64,000 nucleotides of DNA from an uncultured Oscillospiraceae bacterium. Its GTDB lineage: Bacteria; Bacillota; Clostridia; Oscillospirales; Oscillospiraceae. Below, piece by piece: positions 1 to 7,876 of this stretch. A program made the position numbers and the translations under genes. Each line of letters opens with the position of its first letter. Position 1 is the stretch's first letter. The stretch is taken from assembly GCA_947629245.1 (NCBI GenBank), contig CANRDC010000001.1, positions 29,667-93,666 of the forward strand. Reading direction: 5' to 3'. The notes under the pieces are model-generated. The model searched no databases and was not told the origin of the DNA. It worked only from the letters and a program-made list of their open reading frames with translations.

Positions 1-1
1 A

Positions 2-451
2 AAGTCGAGCAAAAGCAGATATGTCAGAGAGTTCGACCCATACGTAGATTACTATCTACTAAATAAGGCAAAAGAGAACGGAGTCACCCTTCCGATAGAG
101 CGTCAGGACAGCGACATCATAATTAATGGTGCCACTGTACATTCTGCTGATAGGCTGTTTACTGAGGAGCCTTTCGACTGTAGAGTTGCATTTACTCCGT
201 ATGAGGATTTGTGCGTGCGTGCCTGGTTCTTCGCCTGTGGCTGTAACTTCTATACCAATGATACATTTAAGGGATTTTCATTGAAAGGAAGAACGGACAC
301 CGAGAAACTGTTATATTCAAACTGGCTGTCAGTATACACCTACGCTGTCTGTGACTATATGTTTTTGGACTGGCAAGCAGCAGCGAAGAAGCGCCACCGT
401 GCTGAAGATGCACCTGCTGGCAACGGATTTCGTAAGATGTTCTTGGAGTGA
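2..451 (+). CDS. MFxQT-family paralogue, C-terminal part (cut by window edge)
   Basis: The frame is open from the first bases to the TGA at 449-451, so this is the last 149 residues of a gene that begins outside the window. It carries the segment FDPYVDYY, matched by FDPYLDYY in the gene at 1460 and FDAYEDYY in the gene at 497, then a VAFTPYED patch that corresponds to the late conserved patch of the family. It ends KMFLE, one of the recurring C-terminal peptides. The methionine at 209 lies inside this frame and is unlikely to be the start. Function unknown. Confidence 0.8.
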   Translation, partial: KSSKSRYVREFDPYVDYYLLNKAKENGVTLPIERQDSDIIINGATVHSADRLFTEEPFDCRVAFTPYEDLCVRAWFFACGCNFYTNDTFKGFSLKGRTDTEKLLYSNWLSVYTYAVCDYMFLDWQAAAKKRHRAEDAPAGNGFRKMFLE

Positions 452-496
452 TTTAATCGCCATGCTTTTCACCTGTTCCTGAACTGGAGGTAATCG

Positions 497-1360
497 ATGT
501 TTACTCAGAACGAACTCTACTATGCATGTCGCGTCTATAAAGAATGTATCGATGACGAGACAGTGCTGGTTGACCAATATCGCTCTTTTCTGCTAAGAGT
601 AATGTGGCGCTACCTCCGTGAGAGACAGTTCCTGCGTAATAACCACCCTATGTTCAAGCGATACTTGGAGGTATATCAGGAGTCGTCCAAAGAGTACACA
701 CTCGATAAACAGCTTGGTCGGGCTGAGGAGCTTCTGTTGATGTATGTCGAGTATTTCTGGGAAAGAACGACAGTTGTTCTGACTGATGCGGGGTACTTAA
801 CTAAAGCTGGTCGGAGCTCTGTGACCAACATGATTAATCTGATGGAAGACCTTGGCTATGACAAGCCTGGCACATGTGTCCATATGTATAGATGTGCTGA
901 TAGTGCCTTCGTCGAAGGTGACTGCGAAGACGGAGAAATCTTGTTCATGGATAAGTTTGATGCTTATGAGGACTACTATCAAATTAAGCGATTAAAGAGA
1001 AAAGGTGAGGTTCTTCCGAAGCATAGACTTAGCCGAGACTTCCAAATCGGCAGAGTTATAATGCATGGCGCGCCAGGCTTATTCACTGACAACGTGTTGA
1101 ACGCCAGAGCAACATTTTCCTGCGAGGAGGACCTGAGGTTTCGTGCATATCTTGAAGCCTGTGAGTTACGCTACTATACTGTAGATGTTAATTGTTATCC
1201 GCGTATGGTGATGAACACAGACGCTGAAAGCGCACTTTATCAGAGATGGCACAACCCGGCAGACGACTTTGTCACGCGCTCTATGATAGACGACTGGCGA
1301 CGCGAAGCAGTGGATAATGTTAGGTCTTCCGCTGGTGTCAGCAATATGAATTTAGAATAA
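497..1360 (+). CDS. MFxQT-family paralogue, 287 aa, unknown function
   Basis: ATG follows GGAGGTAATCG. The protein begins MFTQNELYYACRVY, the family signature, then has a predicted helical N-terminal half, the central GYDKP patch, FDAYEDYY, a GAPGLFT segment and the late patch ATFSCEED. It ends SNMNLE, the C-terminal peptide shared with unrelated neighbours. It is the closest match in the window to the gene at 1460 (shared I..G..GLFT..NA order). No enzymatic motif, signal peptide or membrane helix is visible. A strong terminator follows directly, so it ends a transcription unit. Confidence 0.88.
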   Translation: MFTQNELYYACRVYKECIDDETVLVDQYRSFLLRVMWRYLRERQFLRNNHPMFKRYLEVYQESSKEYTLDKQLGRAEELLLMYVEYFWERTTVVLTDAGYLTKAGRSSVTNMINLMEDLGYDKPGTCVHMYRCADSAFVEGDCEDGEILFMDKFDAYEDYYQIKRLKRKGEVLPKHRLSRDFQIGRVIMHGAPGLFTDNVLNARATFSCEEDLRFRAYLEACELRYYTVDVNCYPRMVMNTDAESALYQRWHNPADDFVTRSMIDDWRREAVDNVRSSAGVSNMNLE

Positions 1361-1402
1361 AAGTAAAGCCGACAGGTTCATCGCCTGTCGGCTTTACTTT
1401 TG
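1361..1402 (+). terminator. Rho-independent terminator
   Basis: A perfect 16-bp inverted repeat (arms 1361-1376 and 1384-1399, loop TTCATCG) starts right after the TAA of the preceding gene and is flanked by A's on the left and T's on the right, so it could stop transcription from either side. Confidence 0.9.
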
Positions 1403-1459
1403 TCATACAATACTATTCGTAGGTGCATTACAACTTAATCTCACTTAGGAGGAGTTAGC

Positions 1460-2332
1460 ATGTTTACGCAGGTCGAGCTTTATTGGAATTTACACACCTA
1501 CTATACCTACTTGCCAAAGGGACACCCTGATGTGCTCGCCTGGGGCAAACAGCAAATTCTTAGACTTCTTTGGAAGTATTTGCAGGAACGCACTTACTTC
1601 GATAAAGAGCATCCTCTCGAAAATGCCTGGCTCGATGCCTGCGGGTTAACCTATGCGCCAGGCTTTGATGTCCCAGGCCAAATCAAGATAATGAACGAGG
1701 ACAACTTTAAAGTCTATCAGGAAGTAAAGTGGCTCTGGCTCCATTCTGGAAGCGAGACACTTCTTCCATACAAAGACATGGCGCCGGAGGAGATAACCCA
1801 TCTGAGTGACATACTCTACGACATGCGCGCCTTGCAATACGACAGAATACACAATAACGCTGGTGTTGTTAAGTGCCCTGACTTGCGGTTCGGTGCGAAC
1901 TACGAGTACGTTGACCAGTTTGACCCATACCTTGATTACTACGCCTTGCAGCTTGGAGACAAGTTGCCACATGTGCGTCCTATGCGCGAGACTATGATTG
2001 ATAACATCAAGGTGCGTGGCTCTGTCGGATTGTTTACAACACGCTTAATGAACGCACATGCAGTCTACAATGCTAACGAGTTTGAAATGGTTCGTAAGTA
2101 TTATGAGGTCTGCGGTATCGAACCCAAGATTATATGGGTTGTCAACGCCTATACTCCGCACGCCGACTACGGTAGTACTTTTGAATTTCTCATGTGTTCT
2201 TGCTATGAGAACTGGCGTGAGCCCACGTACGAGGTTGTAACCAAGACAATCTATGACGAATGGGCGAGTCATGTTGAGCCTGAATATAATAAACCAAAAG
2301 GCGGTTTACTGTCAAGACTTAATCTAAAGTAA
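1460..2332 (+). CDS. MFxQT-family paralogue, 290 aa, unknown function
   Basis: ATG follows TTAGGAGGAGTTAGC. It begins MFTQVELYWNLHTYY and shows the family order: helical N-terminal half, LQYD central patch, FDPYLDYY, VRGSVGLFT, NAHAVYNANEFE late patch, then a Trp near the C-terminus. It ends SRLNLK. It is preceded by its own terminator-separated upstream region and is 17 nt from the next gene, which suggests an operon with the ADP-ribosyltransferase-like gene. No catalytic signature is recognised. Confidence 0.88.
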   Translation: MFTQVELYWNLHTYYTYLPKGHPDVLAWGKQQILRLLWKYLQERTYFDKEHPLENAWLDACGLTYAPGFDVPGQIKIMNEDNFKVYQEVKWLWLHSGSETLLPYKDMAPEEITHLSDILYDMRALQYDRIHNNAGVVKCPDLRFGANYEYVDQFDPYLDYYALQLGDKLPHVRPMRETMIDNIKVRGSVGLFTTRLMNAHAVYNANEFEMVRKYYEVCGIEPKIIWVVNAYTPHADYGSTFEFLMCSCYENWREPTYEVVTKTIYDEWASHVEPEYNKPKGGLLSRLNLK

Positions 2333-2349
2333 GTTAGGAGCTGATTGCG

Positions 2350-3123
2350 ATGTCCTACTTCCATTTCACCAAACCAGAGAATGTCGAGCATATTCTGCGA
2401 GAAGGGTTATTGCCTGGACGCGGAGATAACTCCAATCTCGTTGAGGAAAAACTTGAGAATGTGATATTCCTTTCGAGTAGGAAGAGTATGCCATTTTGGA
2501 GAATATTGCTTGACCCTGGCGCCATGCTTGAGATTAGTGACAAAGCTTTCTCTACGGTGAAAGCTGAGACATTCGAGTATGATGGCTACACTGAGACTAT
2601 CGTACATGGGGCGATAAAGCCTGAGTTTATTCGCGTCGCGAAGTATCCAGCTGTTGACACAAATGCGATGCATAGACTTGCTCTCAGTTGCTTCTATACT
2701 ATTACTGATGCTTGCGTAATGGCCGCCAGGTTCTACGACTTCAGGGACTCTGGACCGAGTGCTGAAGAATTAGAGGATATGCGCGATGAGTACACTCAGT
2801 ATCTAATTTCTGCACTTGCTTGTGGTGAGAAGATTAACTTTGCCGCCGCAACTTCAGACGAGTATATCAAGATACTCGATGAACTTGCTGAGTCTGGTGA
2901 GTTTACAATGTGTGATAGGTTTGGCAACACAGACTACACGTTGTGGGAAATGCTAACGAAGTATGACGAGCCAATACAGCAGTGCAGAGAGAAAGCACTT
3001 CGTGACTTAATCGCCACGTCTTTCGCCGATAAGGTTCTCTACACTGACACCGGAGGTTGGACACCGTCTCTCAGTACATTGCCTTGTGCCGCAGTACAGG
3101 TCACCCAAATGAATTTAAAGTGA
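2350..3123 (+). CDS. ADP-ribosyltransferase-like fold protein (tentative)
   Basis: ATG follows TTAGGAGCTGATTGCG. The first 60 residues, with YFHFTKPENVEHILREGLLP and then VIFLSS, resemble the start of the ART/DarT/KptA fold (H-[FY]-T-x3-N-x2-x-I-L-x-x-G-L) and are followed by strand-like LEISDKAF and a pattern like the closing strand before IKPEFI. The last 120 residues look helical and match nothing I know. Transferases of this fold modify protein or nucleic acid with NAD; T4 Alt and ModA are phage examples. I cannot place the catalytic Glu with certainty, so activity is open. It ends TQMNLK, sharing the C-terminal peptide of the neighbours. Confidence 0.5.
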   Translation: MSYFHFTKPENVEHILREGLLPGRGDNSNLVEEKLENVIFLSSRKSMPFWRILLDPGAMLEISDKAFSTVKAETFEYDGYTETIVHGAIKPEFIRVAKYPAVDTNAMHRLALSCFYTITDACVMAARFYDFRDSGPSAEELEDMRDEYTQYLISALACGEKINFAAATSDEYIKILDELAESGEFTMCDRFGNTDYTLWEMLTKYDEPIQQCREKALRDLIATSFADKVLYTDTGGWTPSLSTLPCAAVQVTQMNLK

Positions 3124-3132
3124 GGGTTACAT

Positions 3133-3810
3133 ATGATACTTCAATGCAGAATGTTTCGCACGGCCTACGCTATAAGGCATTACTACGAGACGCACGACCA
3201 GTGCGATGTCGACTATCTTGGTATGCTTGTAACCACCCTTGTTAAAGATATGCTTAAGTGGGAGGCATTGTTCCATGATGATAGAAGGGAGCTCTCCGCC
3301 GCCATTCAGTCCGTTCTGTCACGAGCCAGGTTCGGTAACGGTCATTATATCTCTATGAGAAGTTATGACCGCTTGACCATGTTAATCGCCATGATGAAGC
3401 AGGACGGCTGGGACGATGTAAATGAAGCAAAGTTTCCTATACTGGACAAAGCCGAGGATAACAAGTTTATTCTGATGCGCGCTGATAAAGCCGGTGTCGA
3501 GGCTAATGCCGTAAATGCCACAGACTTAGTCGCCATGTTTGTCCCCGAAGATGCAGTTGCCTTTAGCGATGCCTCAACTGCAGGAGCTATGACCTACACT
3601 GGACTCCTAAGAGAAATGCACGGTGCAGAGCGCATACTTAGCTGGCTGTGGACACGTGAGGAGTTGTTGCGCAAATATGAGTTCGATGAAGACTGCGTCC
3701 ACAACATAAGGTTTGAGACCGACAGTCTTATAATCGCCACGCACTCTGCTACAAGAGAAGTCGACGCCTGGAAGCAGTGCAGAAAGATGCTCAGAGGTAT
3801 TAGACACTAA
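3133..3810 (+). CDS. MFxQT-family paralogue, 225 aa, divergent
   Basis: ATG follows GAGGGTTACAT. It begins MILQCRMFRTAYAIRHYY, a diverged version of the family N-terminus, and keeps the central DGWDD patch, an AMTYTGLLREM segment and a late Trp (VDAWKQCRKM). It lacks the hydrophobic C-terminal peptide and ends RGIRH. Predicted mostly helical and soluble. It is the last gene before a terminator. Membership in the family rests on the order of short motifs and not on overall identity. Confidence 0.8.
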   Translation: MILQCRMFRTAYAIRHYYETHDQCDVDYLGMLVTTLVKDMLKWEALFHDDRRELSAAIQSVLSRARFGNGHYISMRSYDRLTMLIAMMKQDGWDDVNEAKFPILDKAEDNKFILMRADKAGVEANAVNATDLVAMFVPEDAVAFSDASTAGAMTYTGLLREMHGAERILSWLWTREELLRKYEFDEDCVHNIRFETDSLIIATHSATREVDAWKQCRKMLRGIRH

Positions 3811-3820
3811 CTAAAAGCTT

Positions 3821-3856
3821 AAGCCCAAGTACGTCAAACGTACTTGGGCTTTTTAT
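3821..3856 (+). terminator. Rho-independent terminator
   Basis: A 14-bp perfect stem (3821-3834 with 3838-3851, loop CAA) is followed by TTTATTTGC. Confidence 0.92.
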
Positions 3857-3897
3857 TTGCTTTGCAGGTTCAGATTGTTGCGTCATGTCTTCCTCCA

Positions 3898-3915
3898 GTT
3901 AGATTGTTATCTAAC
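3898..3915. promoter_or_regulatory. Operator-like inverted repeat upstream of the 3942 gene
   Basis: GTTAGAT-TGTT-ATCTAAC is a perfect 7-bp inverted repeat with a 4-nt spacer, lying between the terminator at 3821 and the start at 3942, where a promoter must be. It could be a repressor site; no protein partner is evident. Confidence 0.3.
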
Positions 3916-3941
3916 TAAAGAGATAATGGAGGCGACAACTA

Positions 3942-4685
3942 ATGTTGCTCGGTACACAAGCATATGTTCAGTTGAAAGCTTTGCGCACGGCTTACCTTAG
4001 CTATCCAACTGACACAAGAAAGGCACTCGCATCTGAGTTCAACGACGCTGTTTGCGACGTCCGAAAGACCCTCGCCAGGTTTATCGCCCTGAGACCAAGT
4101 GATGCTAACGTGAGCAGTTTGTTCAAATCTCACGATGATTACAGAGCACTGTATCTGCTAAGTCTGAAGATTGAGTACATGCTCAAGGACCCTAACTCAC
4201 TTGGCAAGGACGGCGAAATAAATCTTGCCGCCTACACCATACTGGAAGTGCTGGAGCAGAAGATGGCCCCAATATATTGTGATGCTACAAAAGCAGCAAT
4301 ACCGATGTTCTCTGACCTGCCATTTCCTAATGTAAACGTTGGCGCCAGAATTCTGTGCGGCTGGAGTCCTAAGACAGATTGTGCAGATTTGCTTAGCAGT
4401 GATAAGGTTAAGAAATATTTTGAGCGTCCTCAGGTTGCCGTGACACTTGACGACGGTATAATGCTTAGGCCTGTTTCTGAAGTCTTTTCATGCGATGACA
4501 ATCCTTACGGTTACGAAGCAGCCTTCACACAGGACGAGCTTAATTATATCGACGGCTATGTATATAGCGTGCTCGGCACGCCTCTAACTTGGCGTAGTGC
4601 TAAGGAGTGCGGTGAAGATGTACGTTACAGCGATGCTGAAATTGACCGCCATGTTAAGTATCAGCTCCGCATCTGGTTCGAGTGA
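3942..4685 (+). CDS. MFxQT-family paralogue, 247 aa
   Basis: ATG follows GGAGGCGACAACTA. The N-terminus MLLGTQAYVQLKALRTAY is a diverged family signature (LxGT in place of FxQT). The late patch EAAFTQDELNYI fits the family very well, and the C-terminus has the usual Trp (LRIWFE). First gene after a terminator, so it starts a transcription unit that goes on into the NERD nuclease gene, which it overlaps by a few bases or abuts depending on the start used there. Function unknown. Confidence 0.82.
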   Translation: MLLGTQAYVQLKALRTAYLSYPTDTRKALASEFNDAVCDVRKTLARFIALRPSDANVSSLFKSHDDYRALYLLSLKIEYMLKDPNSLGKDGEINLAAYTILEVLEQKMAPIYCDATKAAIPMFSDLPFPNVNVGARILCGWSPKTDCADLLSSDKVKKYFERPQVAVTLDDGIMLRPVSEVFSCDDNPYGYEAAFTQDELNYIDGYVYSVLGTPLTWRSAKECGEDVRYSDAEIDRHVKYQLRIWFE

Positions 4686-4699
4686 AGCGAGGTGGTAGC

Positions 4700-5383
4700 A
4701 TGGAGAACAACTGGGTGGCCTTTGAGGAGGAAGTCGCCAGGCGTATCGCTAATAGCGGAAACTTCTCAAGGCTAAAGATATTCAGAGATATACTCATTCC
4801 TAACGGAGACAGAACCTCCGAGGTCGATGTTGTTGCTCTGACTAATAAGTGTTTACTTGTCGTTGAGTGTAAGGACTACGGTGGAACTATCTACGGAAGT
4901 GATACTAGTCGCAGTTGGCAAGTCTACTACACAGATGATGAACGATATCAGTTTTATAACCCTCTGATGCAAAATAAGACGCATGCCAATGCACTTATTA
5001 AATACCTCAACCTGCGGCCAATTGACATCATGTCGTTTGCAGTATTCTCTAACCGTAGCACTCTTAGAGTGAGCTTCGATGGGCCTGAGTCTGACACACT
5101 AAGTTTCGGTCTCTGCAAAATAAATAAGTTTAGCAACAGATTGCGCCAGGCTTTTTACAGTGGTGGTGTACAGTTCGATAAGAGCGAGTTTCGCAGAATA
5201 GAGGCGCTACTCAATAACTGCGACGCCGGAAATGGCGAAGGCCGGGAGCGACATGTAGAAGCAGTGTCAGGGCGCTGTTTGTTCTGCGGTGGAAAGTTAA
5301 TACTTCGTCACGGGCCTTACGGAGATTTTTATGGGTGTGAAAATTATCCGAAGTGCAAGTATACGAAGAACGTTACTACTTAA
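4700..5383 (+). CDS. NERD-domain nuclease with C-terminal zinc ribbon
   Basis: Residues 1-150 match the NERD (nuclease-related) form of the PD-(D/E)xK fold: EVDVVAL with D43 and VECKDYGG with E56 and K58, the metal-binding and catalytic residues. The last 35 residues (CLFCGGKLILR...YGCENYPKC) form a four-Cys zinc ribbon of the topoisomerase I C-terminal type, which binds DNA. The combination suggests a DNA-cleaving or DNA-repair enzyme. I prefer ATG 4700 with GAGGTGG just upstream; an in-frame GTG at 4682 overlaps the previous stop and would add six residues. About 227 aa. Confidence 0.82.
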   Translation: MENNWVAFEEEVARRIANSGNFSRLKIFRDILIPNGDRTSEVDVVALTNKCLLVVECKDYGGTIYGSDTSRSWQVYYTDDERYQFYNPLMQNKTHANALIKYLNLRPIDIMSFAVFSNRSTLRVSFDGPESDTLSFGLCKINKFSNRLRQAFYSGGVQFDKSEFRRIEALLNNCDAGNGEGRERHVEAVSGRCLFCGGKLILRHGPYGDFYGCENYPKCKYTKNVTT

Positions 5384-5395
5384 GGAGGTGCTCTT

Positions 5396-6139
5396 ATGTT
5401 TATCCAAACTTACATCTTCTACATAATCGCTGCGATGTACGTTGCGATTATGAAGTACAACAAGCGTCCTACTCAGCGTCTCCGCAAAGGTATCGACGTG
5501 TTATCCAGTTGGCTTGAGAGATTTGCAAATCGCTATCTCTTCGTGTTCGATATGAATACGAGGGTAACCGTTGCGCTTCGAGATACAGTCAACGCTACTA
5601 AGAACGGGGACTGGGAATTTCTTGGTGGTGATGGACTAATTGCGCTATATAATACAATCGCCATGCTCCATAGGTGCAAATGGGACACACCCTCGTATGC
5701 TTCTGTACCCGTAGTCTACAACCGAGGATATCTCATATGCACTTACGCTTCTGGTGAGCACCCGGCCATATTCGGTGAACAGTTTACTCACGGTCATTTC
5801 GGGAAGTACCCTGTTAGTTGTTTCGCTGCGTTCAGTAATAACGATGTCGATGTACTTGAACGTTTCATAGCTGGAGCATCTAATAGAGAACCTCTCTCGT
5901 GGGAGAGCTACGCTGAAGTGGTCGACCGCCCTGACATTTCAAACTACGATGTAGCAGAGCGTGCTTACAAGTGCGAGGGAGATGTCAACGCCATGAAATA
6001 CTACATTAATGATATCATTGAGTCTGCGTGTTCTTGCGTTGCACCTGAGAGGGTTAAGGAGTCCGCCTCTGTTGTGCGCGCCACTCCCCAGAAGGCTGCG
6101 GCAAGTTCAACCGGATTACGCATGATGCAACTCGTGTGA
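5396..6139 (+). CDS. MFxQT-family paralogue, 247 aa
   Basis: ATG follows TAAGGAGGTGCTCTT. It begins MFIQTYIFYIIAAMYVAI, so the N-terminal helix is unusually hydrophobic here and could touch a membrane. Central patch CKWDTP and late patch CFAAFSNNDVDVL match the family. It ends RMMQLV, a variant of the shared C-terminal peptide. Ten bases separate it from the next paralogue; translation is probably coupled. Confidence 0.87.
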   Translation: MFIQTYIFYIIAAMYVAIMKYNKRPTQRLRKGIDVLSSWLERFANRYLFVFDMNTRVTVALRDTVNATKNGDWEFLGGDGLIALYNTIAMLHRCKWDTPSYASVPVVYNRGYLICTYASGEHPAIFGEQFTHGHFGKYPVSCFAAFSNNDVDVLERFIAGASNREPLSWESYAEVVDRPDISNYDVAERAYKCEGDVNAMKYYINDIIESACSCVAPERVKESASVVRATPQKAAASSTGLRMMQLV

Positions 6140-6148
6140 GGTAAAACT

Positions 6149-6910
6149 ATGTATATTCAAACCTTTATGTATTGGACACTTGCTGCGATACTGCAGTGCT
6201 ACACACGCCCTGACATCAATAAGTTGACCGGCGGCGATAGAGTTCTTCCTGACACTATCGCCATGCTTGTCTCGGATTTCAACACCTACGCCCAGCGCTA
6301 TCTTTCTGTCTTTAAGCAGAGTCAAAAGCCGGGTGCCGAAGATAGCGTGCCTGAGCTTGTTCTTAAGGCGTCGAGCGGACTTCGCTTTGGGACTTTAAAA
6401 GAACTTCCTGAGGACGAGGAGCACGAGCTCCGTCTGCTGCTCGACAAAATGTATCATGCTAACTTTGATATGGTGTCACATGGTAGTGCTATTGCGGTCA
6501 CTTATGACTACTACACACTATTTAACCGGTCGCCTGAGGAACTGGGTATGAGCCCGTTTGGCGTTGAACCTCCGAAAGGGGGAGAACCCTATCTCGGAGT
6601 ATTCTCAGAGGAAGATAAGCGTATCGCGTCTGAGGTCTGCAAAGCGCGTGGCCTGAATGGAGTTAGCTTCATTCCATCTGAGATGCGTATGAGGCGTATT
6701 TCATTCTTTGACCCGATGGGAAAGCCAGCTCTTCATGAGGGCGAGGACCCACTGGGGAGTCACTACCCCATCGAGTTAATTGTCGACGCGGCTGAACACT
6801 CCTCAATTAAGTCACTATCCGAGAAATACACTTCTGAGAGAAATAGGGTCACATCACAGAAACACCTCCCAAAGATTGGCTCTACAAAGAAGATGGAGAT
6901 TAAATTCTAA
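6149..6910 (+). CDS. MFxQT-family paralogue, 253 aa
   Basis: ATG follows GTGAGGTAAAACT. It begins MYIQTFMYWTLAAILQCY, has an acidic middle (EDEEHELRLLLDKM), the central ANFDM patch and the late patch LGVFSEEDKRIA, and ends KKMEIKF. The C-terminal 30 residues before that peptide are basic and probably unstructured. Lies in a run of four consecutive paralogues (5396-9407). Function unknown. Confidence 0.87.
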   Translation: MYIQTFMYWTLAAILQCYTRPDINKLTGGDRVLPDTIAMLVSDFNTYAQRYLSVFKQSQKPGAEDSVPELVLKASSGLRFGTLKELPEDEEHELRLLLDKMYHANFDMVSHGSAIAVTYDYYTLFNRSPEELGMSPFGVEPPKGGEPYLGVFSEEDKRIASEVCKARGLNGVSFIPSEMRMRRISFFDPMGKPALHEGEDPLGSHYPIELIVDAAEHSSIKSLSEKYTSERNRVTSQKHLPKIGSTKKMEIKF

Positions 6911-6949
6911 GAAGAAAACTCTGCGTTAAAGAGATAGAGGTAAATACAA

Positions 6950-7876
6950 ATGGTTGTTCAAACGTGGTTATATTATACACTCCTCGAACTTCAGTTTGCA
7001 TTTAGTAAATATGACGAGAGGAAATGTGACGAGACCTCAGGCGCCGTTGGTGTCCTGCTCGACATATTCTATTACTACGCGCGTTTATACCTTATGTATA
7101 TGCTTCCAGAGTTATCCATAATGGAAGACTTCAGTTACGCCATCGACCTGGAATGCATTGGTACTCCTGCCGAGAAATATCCTGGTCTAAAGACTGACGT
7201 TTCTGATAACTATGACGACTTGCCCTATCTCCTGTTTTATCTGATAACTCACTTTGAACTATTTAGCAAATTGCCTATTACGATTGGGCAGACTGCTTAC
7301 TATAATCGCTTGAAATGGATGATGGAGATTAAAGGGTATCAAAATCCTTTGCTGGGTGCAGTCCCTCAAATGTTGAGTAAGACTGAAAAGTATTACTACG
7401 GTGATATCACGTGTAAGTTCACGAGAAAGCCTGATGTATTAGACCGCTCAAATCTTCAATATCCTAAGGATTGCATCGCCGGGTTCGGGCACGCTGAGTG
7501 CAACGCTATTCGCCATGCTGTTGCGTTCTGGCTAAATCGAGACGGTGAGTCCCGAACTAAGTTTCCTGGCATTATGTCGCCACGTTTTGTCTATGACGTT
7601 GTGACACCAGAGGCCGCAGTTAAGAATGGGACTACTGCCGAGAAGGCGATGCTTAAGTATCTTAAGGGCCCTAAGACCTTGCACGAATATTATATGTTTG
7701 AGTACATATATTATGAGTACGCTCGGTCAAGATACACCACTGGGCTTAGGACCCTGGACATCTACGAGGCGAAGCGTAAGATGTTCACAGAATACATGAC
7801 GAAAAGGGAGAAAAAGAAAAATGCTTCTTCCGACGTATCTCTACTGGTACTTGAAGGTTCTGCCCTCGATGTATGA
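6950..7876 (+). CDS. MFxQT-family paralogue, 308 aa
   Basis: ATG follows GAGATAGAGGTAAATACAA. It begins MVVQTWLYYTLLELQFAF; the central patch is KGYQNP and the late patch IAGFGHAECNAI. The C-terminal third is Tyr-rich (YYMFEYIYYEYARSRY) and then basic. Its last 56 bases overlap the start of the next paralogue in another frame, which usually means coupled translation. It lacks the hydrophobic C-terminal peptide. Confidence 0.85.
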   Translation: MVVQTWLYYTLLELQFAFSKYDERKCDETSGAVGVLLDIFYYYARLYLMYMLPELSIMEDFSYAIDLECIGTPAEKYPGLKTDVSDNYDDLPYLLFYLITHFELFSKLPITIGQTAYYNRLKWMMEIKGYQNPLLGAVPQMLSKTEKYYYGDITCKFTRKPDVLDRSNLQYPKDCIAGFGHAECNAIRHAVAFWLNRDGESRTKFPGIMSPRFVYDVVTPEAAVKNGTTAEKAMLKYLKGPKTLHEYYMFEYIYYEYARSRYTTGLRTLDIYEAKRKMFTEYMTKREKKKNASSDVSLLVLEGSALDV

